Source: Paraburkholderia tagetis (GTDB lineage: Bacteria; Pseudomonadota; Gammaproteobacteria; Burkholderiales; Burkholderiaceae). Taken from it: a stretch of DNA of 64,000 nt. Where the stretch lies: contig NZ_JAKLJA010000026.1 in the NCBI RefSeq assembly GCF_022213065.1, positions 50,568 to 114,567 of the forward strand. Reading direction: 5' to 3'. Position numbers and translations under genes: made by a program. The notes under the pieces are model-generated. The model saw only the letters and a program-made list of their open reading frames with translations, made no database searches and was not told the origin of the DNA. Positions 7,968 through 16,584 of the stretch are shown piece by piece (positions within the stretch are counted from its first letter, which is position 1; every line of letters begins with the position of its first letter).

Positions 7968-8779
7968 TCAAGCCGCGATGATCGGTAGCCGGAGGCGGCC
8001 CGCTTCAAGAGCTGGCAGCAGGTCCCGCGCGCAGGCCTGGATGCATTCGAGCCGCTCCTGTTCGGTGCGCGTGCGAAACGTCACGCCAATCAGCTTCAGA
8101 CGCTTGAGCCAGAGCTTTTCCAGGTCGATCTGCGCTGTCGTAGAACCCACACGCGCAATATTGACCAGTCGCCCTTTGACCGCGCGGCTGTCCATGTTCG
8201 CCTCAAATGCCGGGCCACCCACGGTGTCGATGATGAGGTCCACACCGCGCTTGCCGGTAGCGGCCATGACCGCGTCCACCTGCGATTCGCGCGAAGAGTC
8301 GATGCCGGCATCGACGCCGAACTGGCTCAGCCTGTCGAGCTTCGCAGCAGAGCGCGACATCGCGATCACCGGCTTCGCCCCGAGCGCAGACGCAATCTGG
8401 ATCGCCGCCATCGCGACCCCAGCCGACGCCCCGTTGACCCGGATCGATTCACCCTCGTGGAGCTGACCGTTGGTCACGACCGCGTCGTGCGCGGTAATGA
8501 ATAGCGGCCGCGTCGATCCAGGACAGGTTTTGTGGCACAGGCATCAATGCAAGCGGGTGTGCGATCACGTACTCCGCCTGGCAGTTGCGCCCGTGGCCCA
8601 TCACCCGGTCGCCCCCGCGCCACCCCGTCACGCCCTCTCCGACCTGAGCCACCTCCCCGACGAATTCGACACCGGCGGTAATGGCCTTGCCCGCGCGCAG
8701 TTCGCCCGCCTGCTTGATCTCGCCGCGGTTCAGCCCAGCGGCGCGTACCCTGACCAGCACCTGCCCCGCCCTCCGGCAC
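7968..8779 (-). pseudogene. Zinc-less medium-chain dehydrogenase (quinone reductase-like), frameshifted and 5'-truncated
   Basis: Two minus-strand frames together give most of an NADPH:quinone oxidoreductase-like protein. The first (8449-8760) carries VLVRVRAAGLNRGEIKQ and GVEFVGEVAQVG. The second (7968-8477) carries the nucleotide-binding region GASAGVAMAAIQIASALGA and VDLIIDTVGG. They are joined at a frameshift near 8500, where IDAAA should run on into FITAHDAVVTNG. The first 30 or so residues are missing: at about 8780 the sequence switches to an MFS gene on the other strand. Not functional as read. Confidence 0.8.
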
Positions 8780-8781
8780 GG

Positions 8782-9193
8782 GAATATCTACCCAGCGTTC
8801 CTTGCGTTGAACAGCTACCCTTCGCTTTCCACTGTGCTGACCGTTGCCGCCGTGCTCGCCGTACCGATGGCGATGACCTCACCCGCCACGCTCGTACTCG
8901 TCAGCGACGTGCTGTCGCAACGCCTTCGCGCGACGGGAGTCTCGGTGAGCTATTACGTTGCCACTGTCATCTTCGGCAGCTTCGCGCGGTTTTTTTCGAC
9001 GCTGCTGATTCATATGACGGGCAATGCCAACGCTCCGGCGTTTTACATAATCGGCTGCGGTCTGCTCTCCCTGGGCGGTCTGGCGATGGTTCAGGAAACG
9101 CTGGGCCGCCGGCTGAAGTACGCGACGAGGATTCCATTCATCTGGTCGCGTATCGGCCCCAGCCGGCGGCCCCAGATGAATCGCACCGGCTAG
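8782..9193 (+). pseudogene. C-terminal fragment of an MFS transporter
   Basis: The frame to 9193 contains the last four membrane helices of a major facilitator protein of the metabolite:H+ symporter kind (LTVAAVLAVPMAMTSPATL, GVSVSYYVATVIFGSF, FYIIGCGLLSLGGLAMV) and a short polar tail. Everything before about residue 280 of such a protein is absent. The truncation point at about 8780 coincides with the truncated 5' end of the dehydrogenase pseudogene, so one deletion removed the 5' halves of two divergent genes. Confidence 0.75.
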
Positions 9194-9237
9194 CCGTCAG
9201 GACCAGGGGCGCGCCCGGACAGAGCGACTCCAAATTC

Positions 9238-9268
9238 TTGTCGACACTAGAATGTTGCGGACTATAAT
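9238..9268 (+). promoter_or_regulatory. GntR gene promoter with TTGTCGACA operator
   Basis: TTGTCGACA (9238-9246) overlaps a -35-like TCGACA (9241-9246), which is 16 bases from a perfect TATAAT (9263-9268). The downstream GntR-type gene begins at 9312. Position over the -35 element suggests autorepression. The half-sequence continues as CTAGAATGTT, loosely matching the TTAATGTT that follows the palindrome in the 5416 and 12328 promoters. Confidence 0.6.
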
Positions 9269-9311
9269 CCCAAAGAGGTAAATCCGACGAATATTGTTTC
9301 CGCTCTGCGCC

Positions 9312-10136
9312 ATGGCCCGAAATAAAACGCAAAACCTACCCGATCTTTCCGCGCTCCTTACGCCGAAGAATTCACTGATGCTGGCAGTCGAGCGGGCGGT
9401 GCTGCGCGGGCAGGACTGGGCGGCCGCTTCGGTGCCGATTGCCGAACAGATCGCCGCCCGGCTGGCCGGGGTCATTACGCTCGACCTGGTGAAATCCGGG
9501 CAACGTCTGCTGGAGGCGGATATCAGCGAAGTGTTGCACGTGAGCCGCGCTCCAGTGCGCGAAGCGCTGCGCATACTCGAGCGGGATCGCCTGGTTGAGT
9601 TTCAGGCACGCCGCGGGGCGATCGTCACCGCACCTGACGAGAATGAGCTTCGGGACATTTTCCGGGTGCGCAGCGTACTTTACGTCACGATGCTGGAGCA
9701 GGTGGCACGCGAAAATCCATCGGAGCTCGAGGCGTTACTGACCGAATATATACCGAGGCTCACCAAGGCGGCCGACGAATCGGTAGACGCCTATGCCGTG
9801 GAAAGCTTCCAGCTGAATTTCGCCACCATCAGTCTGTGCCGCAACCGGTTGCTGGTCGATATCCTGCACTCCATCTCGTTGCGGACGTTCCGTTATGTCC
9901 GGTTGGGGCTGGTGGCGGCACCCCAATCGATTCGCGCATCCTTGAAAGTCTGGCGAGCACTGCAGAAGGCCGCAATCAAACGGGACGCCGAGCTACTGCT
10001 TGGTCTTGCAGCTTCGCGGCTGGACGCGGCAAGGGATGCGGCCATTCGTGCGATTGCCGTAACGTCCACTGACAGTCGACGTGCGCGTGCGTCAAAGACG
10101 GCCCATGCCAAAGCGGGGGCCGTCCCTGCAGAATGA
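9312..10136 (+). CDS. GntR-family regulator, FadR/FCD type
   Basis: A 274-aa DNA-binding regulator. The winged helix-turn-helix lies at about 45-115 (IAARLAGVITLDLVKSGQ, EADISEVLHVSRAPVREALRILE, FQARRGAIVTAP). The all-helical FCD ligand-binding domain follows to about 245, with a basic disordered tail. ATG 9312 is preferred to the upstream ATG at 9294. It sits inside the gene group whose promoters carry TGTCGACA, has that site over its own promoter, and is the obvious candidate repressor. FCD regulators typically respond to small organic acids; the effector here is unknown. Confidence 0.9.
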   Translation: MARNKTQNLPDLSALLTPKNSLMLAVERAVLRGQDWAAASVPIAEQIAARLAGVITLDLVKSGQRLLEADISEVLHVSRAPVREALRILERDRLVEFQARRGAIVTAPDENELRDIFRVRSVLYVTMLEQVARENPSELEALLTEYIPRLTKAADESVDAYAVESFQLNFATISLCRNRLLVDILHSISLRTFRYVRLGLVAAPQSIRASLKVWRALQKAAIKRDAELLLGLAASRLDAARDAAIRAIAVTSTDSRRARASKTAHAKAGAVPAE

Positions 10137-10138
10137 GC

Positions 10139-10168
10139 GGTTACCCGGGGCACGACACCCGGGTAACC
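10139..10168. terminator. 11-bp perfect inverted repeat between convergent genes
   Basis: GGTTACCCGGG (10139-10149), an 8-base loop, then CCCGGGTAACC (10158-10168). It begins right after the GntR stop codon and lies between convergent GntR and thiolase genes. There is no T-run on either side, so it is either a weak bidirectional terminator or an mRNA-stabilising hairpin. Confidence 0.5.
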
Positions 10169-10260
10169 CGCGAACCCGGCTACGCAATGGCTCGCCTGAT
10201 CTGCGATGTTAGATGGCGGCAGGCTCACTGGGCGGCCTGACCTTCATCTGGTCTTGAGCC

Positions 10261-11445
10261 TCACAGGCGCTCGAACACCGCGGCGATACCCTGGCCACCG
10301 CCAACGCACATCGTCACGAGCGCGTAGCGTCCCCCGATGCGTTGCAGTTCGTAAACTGCTTTGGTGGCGAGGAAAGCGCCCGAGCAGCCGATCGGATGAC
10401 CCAGTGCGATCGCACCGCCGTTCGGGTTGGTCTTATCCATGTCGAATTCAAGCGCACGCGCCACCGCAATGGCCTGCGCCGCGAACGCTTCGTTACTCTC
10501 GATCACGTCGATTTGATCGAGCGTAACGCCGCCTTTCCTGAGCGCCAGCTTCGTGGCAGGGATCGGGCCTTCGCCCATGATCTCGTTGGGCACTCCGGCC
10601 ACCGCGTAGGACACCAGTCGCGCGATCGGCTTGTGGCCGGCGGCGTCGGCCACTGCCGCGTCGGCCAGCACGAAAAAGGCTGCGCCATCATTGATACCCG
10701 ATGCGTTGCCCGCCGTCACCGAGCCGTCTTTCTTGAACGCCGGCTTCATCCTGGCCAGCGTCTCCATCGTTGTACCGGGCTTCACGTGCTCGTCGGTGTC
10801 GAATATCACTTCACCCTTCTTCGACTGTTTGACGATGGGGACGATCTGCGATTTGAAGCGCCCTTCGGCAATCGCCTGCGCCGCGCGACGGTGCGACTCC
10901 ACCGCCAGCGCATCCTGTTGCTCGCGCGTGATATCCCATTTGACCGCCAGGTTCTCAGCCGTGATACCCATGTGGCCCACACCGAACGGGTCGGTCAACG
11001 TGGCGACCATGGTGTCGATCATTCTGCTGTCGCCCATGCGTGCGCCGCTGCGCATTGCGGTGGATAGATAGCCGCCGCGGCTCATCACCTCGACCCCTCC
11101 GCCGATGCCATAGTCGCAATCACCAAGCAGGATGTTCTGCGCAGTCGTCACGATGGCCTGCAGGCCTGACGAACAAAGACGATTCACCGACATCGCCACC
11201 GAATCCATGGGAAGCCCGGCCTGGATGGCGGCCACCCGTGCGACGTAAGGGAAGCGGGCCTCGGTGGGAATCGTGTTGCCAACCGTCACGTAATTGATCG
11301 TCGCCGGGTCGACGCCCGAGCGGGTGACTGCCTCCTTCATGACGGTGCCCGCCAGTTCCGCCGGTTCAATGTCGGCGAGAGATCCGCCGAAAGTTCCGAT
11401 CGCCGACCGTGCCGCACCCAGTACCACGACATCGCGCTTACTCAC
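10261..11445 (-). CDS. Thiolase (acetyl-CoA acetyltransferase family)
   Basis: Condenses or cleaves beta-ketoacyl-CoA by a ping-pong mechanism through an active-site cysteine. The 394-aa protein has all three signatures: nucleophile Cys91 in NRLCSSGLQAI, His350 in ALGHPIGCSG, and Cys380 in MCVGGGQG, plus NEAFA. GTG 11445 is chosen because AAGGAGAG precedes it; an upstream ATG would add 22 non-homologous residues. Length and motifs fit the biosynthetic/degradative thiolase II group (AtoB, PhaA, BktB). It may serve the neighbouring catabolic genes or the polyhydroxybutyrate pathway. It lacks a TGTCGACA site of its own. Confidence 0.92.
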   Translation of the reverse strand: MSKRDVVVLGAARSAIGTFGGSLADIEPAELAGTVMKEAVTRSGVDPATINYVTVGNTIPTEARFPYVARVAAIQAGLPMDSVAMSVNRLCSSGLQAIVTTAQNILLGDCDYGIGGGVEVMSRGGYLSTAMRSGARMGDSRMIDTMVATLTDPFGVGHMGITAENLAVKWDITREQQDALAVESHRRAAQAIAEGRFKSQIVPIVKQSKKGEVIFDTDEHVKPGTTMETLARMKPAFKKDGSVTAGNASGINDGAAFFVLADAAVADAAGHKPIARLVSYAVAGVPNEIMGEGPIPATKLALRKGGVTLDQIDVIESNEAFAAQAIAVARALEFDMDKTNPNGGAIALGHPIGCSGAFLATKAVYELQRIGGRYALVTMCVGGGQGIAAVFERL

Positions 11446-11695
11446 GATTGCTCTCCTTATGATTAAGTGAAAAAAGTTGACCCGCAGCCCGACCCAAAAA
11501 GTTCGCTTCATGGATCATTTCGGACAGCGCCTGACACTCTACCCGCCAGCCGTGAAAAAGGAGCTGCCGCGGCCGAAGACATGGGATCCAGGAACCATGG
11601 CCACGCTGATTTCGTCGCGTCGTCGACGGGATGACTCTTTCGACGAGCGGATCAGACGTTTGTTCGAAGTGTCCCCTTGACCCAATACCCCCAAC

Positions 11696-12243
11696 TCAGA
11701 CCGCAGTACCGGTGCTCAGGTTGCCGCAAAGGGCTGGCGCCACATCCAGCGGCACATCGGATAGCGTAGCCGCATCCGCGTCGTAACTGCGCATTGCGAT
11801 GACAAAAAACACCGCGGCCAAAACACTGCACAAGGGAATGAATGTAAGCGCGTGCGGCAAACCCCAATTGGCCTGATAGAACACCCGCCAGGACCGCCCC
11901 CACGGCGAGGCCAAACACGTTTTGAAACAGGGAAAGTACCGCCGCGCCGGGAGACCGCACACCTGGGTGAACGACGTCCATGGCCACGCCGGCAACCATA
12001 CCCACGGTGCAGTTTATGAAAAAACCGCCAAGAACGATCAGCTTGAACTGTGTATCCACCGTGCAAGTGCCGCCAAATTCCACCACGAAGATCACCGCTG
12101 TGACCAGGCACAGCGCGGATAGCGCGGGCAGCTTGTTACAAGAGGCAAAACATCAACGCGAATACCAGCCACGCGTAGGCTCGGCTGTCGCGGGCGGCCG
12201 CCGCTGACCCCGCTGGCACGACGCAACCCGTATAAAGGATCAA
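11696..12243 (-). pseudogene. MFS transporter collapsed by internal deletion and frameshift
   Basis: On the minus strand GAGGAG (12250-12255) is followed by TTG 12243 and a start like that of the intact MFS gene at 18314 (RAYAWLVFALMFCLL, first helix), then a stop. The frame that follows jumps to the C-terminal third (KLIVLGGFFINCTVGMVAG, VHPGVRSPGAAVLSLFQN). It shifts frame near 11880 into VLSLFQ-type helices ending in SYDADAATL. About two thirds of the gene is missing, so this cannot be a working transporter. Confidence 0.75.
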
Positions 12244-12327
12244 TGTAGGCTCCTCAAAAGTTTCACCTGCAGTCGATTGCCGTCGGAGCCGTCGTGGCGC
12301 TCGTGAGTCCTCAATGATCAGCCAGAA

Positions 12328-12356
12328 TTGTTACTGTCGACATTATTGTTTATACT
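12328..12356 (+). promoter_or_regulatory. Promoter with TGTCGACA operator in the spacer
   Basis: TTGTTA (12328-12333), 17 bases, TATACT (12351-12356). The spacer contains TGTCGACATTATTGTT from 12335. It differs from the 5416-5444 promoter at only three positions and sits 144 bases before the dehydrogenase start at 12501, almost the same distance as in the other case (140). Confidence 0.7.
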
Positions 12357-12500
12357 GAGTATCCGCGGCACCACGGTGGCGTACGGCTCCCAGGAAACAA
12401 CGACCCCGCACTCGCCCGCGGCTCTCGCAAGCCGCGGGCGGCAAACTCTCGTAGCCGAACCTGTGCGACAGCGTTTGGCGTGCAATAAGGGCAAGAATAG

Positions 12501-13511
12501 ATGACCCAGACAAACGCAATTTACCTGGAACCACCGGGCGGCCTGGAGCGGCTCGTCCCCGGCCAGGCCGAAACCAGGGCGCCTGGTCCCGGCGAGATCA
12601 CCGTGCGGATTCACGCGAGCTCGCTGAATTACCATGACTATGGTGTCGTGAGCCGCACGACAGGCGACGCACGCCGCATCCCGATGTCGGACGGCGCTGG
12701 TGTCGTCACGGCAGTAGGCGCCGGTGTGACGGAATTCGCGCAAGGTGATCACGTCGTCAGTACGTTCTTCCCGACGTGGCTGGACGGCGAACCAGCCTTG
12801 TCCGACTTCGCGACGGTTCCCGGCGACGGTATCGATGGTTTCGCGCGGGAGACCGTGACATTTCCGGCGACGGCCTTCACTCATGCACCCAGCGGATACA
12901 GCCATGCGGAGGCCGCCACGCTGACCACCGCTGGGCTAACGGCCTGGCGGGCGCTGATCGTCAATGGCAACCTGAGACCCGGACAGACGGTGCTGGTACT
13001 CGGCACGGGAGGTGTCTCCATCTTCTCGCTCCAGTTTGCCAAGGCCTGCGGTGCCAGAGTGATTGCCACCTCATCGTCGGCCGGCAAATGTGCCCGGCTA
13101 CGTGACCTCGGTGCGGATCACGTGATCAACTACCGAGACGACCCGCAGTGGGGCAGTATGGTACTCGATCTTACGGGTGGAACCGGTGTTGACCACGTGA
13201 TCGAGACCGGCGGCGCGAGCACACTGGCGCAGTCGATGAACGCGGCCCGCACGGGCGGGCACGTGGCCGCCATTGGCGCAGTGTCGGGAGCGGACATTCC
13301 GTTCAATGTCAGGCAGCTCTTTCGCAAGCACCTACGGCTCACTGGCCTGCTGGTGGGAAGCCGCCGTCACCAGATCGACATGGTTCACGCACTGAATACC
13401 ATCGGCATACGCCCGGTCATCGACCGGCATTATCCGCTTCAGGAGATTGCCGACGCCTTCAGGTATCAGGCCGCACAGCAGCACATCGGCAAGATCGTGC
13501 TGGAGATCTGA
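12501..13511 (+). CDS. Medium-chain dehydrogenase/reductase, zinc-independent type
   Basis: A 336-aa NAD(P)-dependent oxidoreductase of the MDR superfamily: GroES-like domain at 1-130 (PGPGEITVRIHASSLNYHDYG), then a Rossmann domain with LVLGTGGVSIFSLQFAKACGA and VDHVIETGG. The catalytic-zinc Cys position is replaced by the Asn-Tyr-His stretch, as in quinone reductase-like members. Behind a TGTCGACA promoter, so probably co-regulated with the hydrolase/cupin/SDR genes and possibly a functional replacement for the broken homologue at 7968. Substrate unknown. Confidence 0.88.
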   Translation: MTQTNAIYLEPPGGLERLVPGQAETRAPGPGEITVRIHASSLNYHDYGVVSRTTGDARRIPMSDGAGVVTAVGAGVTEFAQGDHVVSTFFPTWLDGEPALSDFATVPGDGIDGFARETVTFPATAFTHAPSGYSHAEAATLTTAGLTAWRALIVNGNLRPGQTVLVLGTGGVSIFSLQFAKACGARVIATSSSAGKCARLRDLGADHVINYRDDPQWGSMVLDLTGGTGVDHVIETGGASTLAQSMNAARTGGHVAAIGAVSGADIPFNVRQLFRKHLRLTGLLVGSRRHQIDMVHALNTIGIRPVIDRHYPLQEIADAFRYQAAQQHIGKIVLEI

Positions 13512-13544
13512 ACCCGCCCTGCCAGGCAGGACACCCGCGCGCTG

Positions 13545-13700
13545 CGCGTGGATACGTTGCGTGCCGTAAGTAGCGCGCGAACTCGCATGCAGCGTACGAA
13601 TACGCGCAAGCAATTGGGCATCACTATAAGACCGTTTCGATGGCTCACGCACCAGCCATGCGTAGTAGCCGCTTGTGGAGACTCCCAGCAGCCGCGCCAG
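13545..13700 (-). mobile_element. IS3-family transposase (OrfB) fragment
   Basis: About 52 codons in one minus-strand frame read LARLLGVSTSGYYAWLVREP then SYSDAQLLARIRTLHASS and YGTQRIHA. This is the N-terminal part of an IS3-family OrfB just before the integrase core. Both ends are abrupt: one meets the dehydrogenase 3' flank, the other meets the leader of a lost regulator gene at 13701. No DDE residues remain. Confidence 0.75.
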
Positions 13701-13750
13701 GTTTTGATAATCATATAGCCGACCTCCTTCCGTTCGAATCGAACGGTCGG
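13701..13750 (-). pseudogene. Leader and first codons of a lost PAS-LuxR paralogue
   Basis: The minus strand reads a GTTCGA-type leader, a GGAGG ribosome site, then ATG at 13714-13712 and codons for MIIKT. This matches the leader and start of the PAS-LuxR regulator at 17515-18078 over about 50 bases with few differences. The remainder of the gene is gone, replaced by the IS3 fragment. Evidence of a second copy truncated by IS activity. Confidence 0.55.
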
Positions 13751-13796
13751 CGTACAGTCAGGGTTCGAACACCGACGTGACGCACAGGAGGCCGGC

Positions 13797-14414
13797 ATGA
13801 ATAAGTTTAGTGGAATCGACCTGCACTCGAACAACAGTGTGGTCGTCGTCAGCGATGAGGCTGACCGAGTTATGTACCAGCGACGGTTGCCGAACGATCC
13901 GGTGCAGATCCTGGCGGCGCTGGCGCCGCACCGCGAAGATCTGGTGGGCGTAGTCGTCGAAGCAACGTATAACTGGTACTGGCTTGTGGATCAGTTGATG
14001 AATGATGGCTACCGGGTGCATCTGGCCAACCCCGCGGCAATCAGGCAGTACGAGGGACTGAAATACAGTGGGGACTTTACCGATGCCGCCCATCTCGCAC
14101 AACTACTGCGTCTGGGACTATTGCCTGAAGGCTACATTTATCCAGCAGAAGAACGTCCGGTGCGTGACCTCTCTCGCAAGCGGATCCAACTGGTGCAGTG
14201 TCGTACGGCCCAGATCCTCGCGATTGAGAATTTATTCTCACGCCATACTGGTGGGCAAATGCAAGGTGAGAGGGTTAAGCGCCTGGATGAGATGCAGGTG
14301 AATGGATTCGGTTTTGCATCTGACGTGACGCTCGCGATGCAAGCCAATCTCGCGGTCATGCGGGATTTTCAGGATCAAAACGCCAGATTTTGCGCGCTCT
14401 CTTTGACACATTGA
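13797..14414 (+). pseudogene. IS110-family transposase, C-terminally truncated
   Basis: ATG 13797 after ACAGGAGG. The 205-aa frame has the DEDD-type N-terminal catalytic domain (GIDLHSNNSVVVVSDE, VVVEATYNWYWLVDQL, LRLGLLPEGYIYPAE) but stops before the second catalytic/DNA-binding domain (full proteins are about 330-400 aa). The tail after FQDQ is not family-like. A non-functional remnant. Confidence 0.8.
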
Positions 14415-14972
14415 AAGGCCTCCTGGCCGCCCCAACGAGGGGGGCAGGGTCTAGAGTTGGGATGTAACGCTCAACCGACCCGCTTAGAGATCCTAAGTTG
14501 CATAATCGAAAATTGGTCACGGATGCTCCACTCGACGAGCAGCAACGTCACGCCGTGCTCGCTGATCTCTCGAACGCGTCCCGCGAGCCCATCATTTTGC
14601 CTGCGGCGGCAGGGACTCCGCGCCAGCCGCCTGCGGCGCGGCGATACCCCCCGTCGCGAACTCGACTTCGAGAGCAACTCGCATCGGAGAGCCTGTGGAC
14701 GGCCTCACGCCATCGCGCCCAACTCAAGGCGCAGTTCAAGGTGTGGCAACGCCGGACCACCGTCGAAGCGGCAGGCAACGCAAATTAATAAGCTTAACGA
14801 TGCATTTGCACGAAACCCAGTCTTTCTCCACCAATTTGACAATGCCCCAAAAGACGCCTATCACCAAGCACATGGACGCAGCGCGGAACAGCTTGTCGGC
14901 GGTCATCACCAGACGCGTCGATTGCAAGCACCGCCATTTTTAAATGCAAGCCGCTACTGCTAGCGTGCGACA
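14415..14972. other. Gap of about 560 bases, no confident gene
   Basis: Nothing recognisable. A minus-strand frame at 14736-14927 encodes a 63-aa peptide with one hydrophobic helix (MCLVIGVFWGIVKLVEK), but it has no clear ribosome site. Probably debris flanking the IS110 remnant. Confidence 0.3.
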
Positions 14973-15002
14973 ATGCGACTGTCACCTGCTGGGCTCAAGG
15001 CC

Positions 15003-15986
15003 ATGTCAATAAAATTATCTCCCACTGGTCTCGTCATAGATGACGGAGCGCGTTCAGAGATGTTTCTGGAATTCCTGGACACGGTCCTGCGCGGGATCGG
15101 ACAGGTGATGCTGCAAAGCAACAGCTACGCTGGCCTGCTGTTCCTGGTCGGTATCTTTTACAACTCGACGCTGTTCGGACTGGCGGTTGTTGTCGGCGCG
15201 GCCGTGAGCACGGTGACCGCCATGGCGCTGGGTGCCGATCGATCGTTAGTGCGCGCCGGCCTGTTTGGCTTCAATGGGGCGCTTGTCGCTGTCGCGCTGC
15301 TCTATTTCCTCCGGCCGGACATCCTGACTTGGGCTTGTGTCGTCTTCGCCGGCATCTGCGCGAGCGTTGTCATGGCCGCCATGCTCAACCTCTTGAAAGT
15401 CTGGGAAATTCCCGTGCTCACGGCACCGTTCGTTTTCACGGCCTTGTGCTTTTTTCTGGCGATCGCGCGCTTTGGTCGGTTGCATTCGACCCACCTCCTG
15501 CCGACAGCGGGGCTTCCGACCTCTGTGGCGGTCGAGGGTGTCGTAACTGCATCGACGGTCGTGGAAGGCGTCTTCAACGGGATCGCGCAGGTCTTCTTTC
15601 AAGGGAACGTTGTCACGGGCGTCATCTTCGTAGTCGGGCTACTGATCAGCTCGCGGGTGGCCTGCGCCGCGGCGCTGCTTGGATCGTTGACCGGGCTTGT
15701 CGTCGCTTGGGGCATGGGCGCCGCCGAACCGGCGATCCGCGCTGGCGCCTTCGGGTTCAACAGCGTCCTGACCGCGATCGCACTTGGGGACGTGTTTTTC
15801 GTGCTCGATGCGGCCTCGCTAGCCTATGGGGTGATCGCGACCGTCGCCACGGCCGTCGTCTTCGCGGCGATATCCGCGGCTCTGGAGCCGTTGGGGGTAC
15901 CGGCGCTGACGTTCCCTTTCGTGCTCGTGGTGTGGGTCTTTGTCCTTGCGAGCCGGCTGCTTTCACGGATCCGGATCGCGGCGTAG
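15003..15986 (+). CDS. Urea transporter (UT family)
   Basis: Inner-membrane channel-like protein for urea uptake. The 327 residues form two homologous halves, each with the conserved loop and pore pattern: AGLFGFNGALVAVAL and VLTAPFVFTAL in the first half, AGAFGFNSVLTAIAL and ALTFPFVLVVW in the second. About ten membrane segments. ATG 15003 (MSIKLSP) is chosen for hydrophilic N-terminal homologue shape; ATG 14973 would add ten residues. No urease or nickel genes are near, and IS fragments flank both sides, so the gene stands alone. Confidence 0.85.
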   Translation: MSIKLSPTGLVIDDGARSEMFLEFLDTVLRGIGQVMLQSNSYAGLLFLVGIFYNSTLFGLAVVVGAAVSTVTAMALGADRSLVRAGLFGFNGALVAVALLYFLRPDILTWACVVFAGICASVVMAAMLNLLKVWEIPVLTAPFVFTALCFFLAIARFGRLHSTHLLPTAGLPTSVAVEGVVTASTVVEGVFNGIAQVFFQGNVVTGVIFVVGLLISSRVACAAALLGSLTGLVVAWGMGAAEPAIRAGAFGFNSVLTAIALGDVFFVLDAASLAYGVIATVATAVVFAAISAALEPLGVPALTFPFVLVVWVFVLASRLLSRIRIAA

Positions 15987-16085
15987 GATTGACGGATCTG
16001 ATGTGATGGACGACTCCCGCAATCCAGCGAGGGGTTTATGCCAAAGTGGAGAAGTCGTGACCTCCACGGCAAAGGAGCGTTCATC

Positions 16086-16262
16086 ATGAACATAGCGACT
16101 GTTGGACTGGACCTGGCCAAGAGCGTGCTGCAGATTCACGCAGTGGATTCGCAAGGCCAAATCGTTGTACGCAAACAGCTCAGACGCGCGGACGTACTTC
16201 GGTATTTCGCCACGCTGCAACCGTGCGTAATCGGCATGGAAGCGTGCGCCGCCTCGCACCGT
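16086..16262 (+). pseudogene. IS110-family transposase N-terminal fragment
   Basis: Starts at ATG 16086 after AAAGGAG: MNIATVGLDLAKSVLQIHAV, then VIGMEACAASH, the first catalytic block of an IS110/IS1111-type enzyme. At about 16262 the same frame turns into the C-terminal part of an IS6 transposase. Only about 58 codons remain. Confidence 0.75.
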
Positions 16263-16584
16263 GCCGTGCGGGAGATGAAGGCCGCCGGCCTGCTGCCACA
16301 GCAGACAAAGGTCCGATCCTCGAAATATCTCAACAACCTGATCGAGCAGGAAACATCAAGTCCCGAACCAATGTCATGCTCGGCTTCAAACGTTTCAGGA
16401 GTGCAGCGATCACTCTTTCAGGCATCGAGTTGATTCATCGCATCCGCAAAGGCCAATTCAATCTCGCGACGCGCGGCCTCACGGATGCCATCGCGCCCGC
16501 CGCCTGGAATGCTGCCCTGTCTGTTTGATAAGAAATCCTCTCTTTATCAACAATCCTTTTTGGATCGTCTATTTGCACCAGATC
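16262..16584 (+). mobile_element. 3' end of an IS6-family element
   Basis: Encodes the C-terminal IS6 transposase segment: KVRSSKYLNNLIEQ, then (after a loss of about 8 bases near 16350 that shifts frame) NIKSRTNVMLGFKRF and GIELIHRIRKGQFNL, ending at a TGA at 16526-16528. TTTGCACCAGATCC (about 16572-16585) matches an IS6 terminal inverted repeat in its right-end orientation. The element therefore keeps its right end but has lost its left half. Confidence 0.75.

Noticed and set aside
10342..11067. Long plus-strand frame opposite the thiolase gene
   Set aside because: It is the antisense of a gene with clear catalytic motifs; composition is His/Arg-rich and there is no family similarity.
14498..14788. 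96-aa frame after the IS110 remnant
   Set aside because: No ribosome site, low-complexity basic sequence; probably IS debris.
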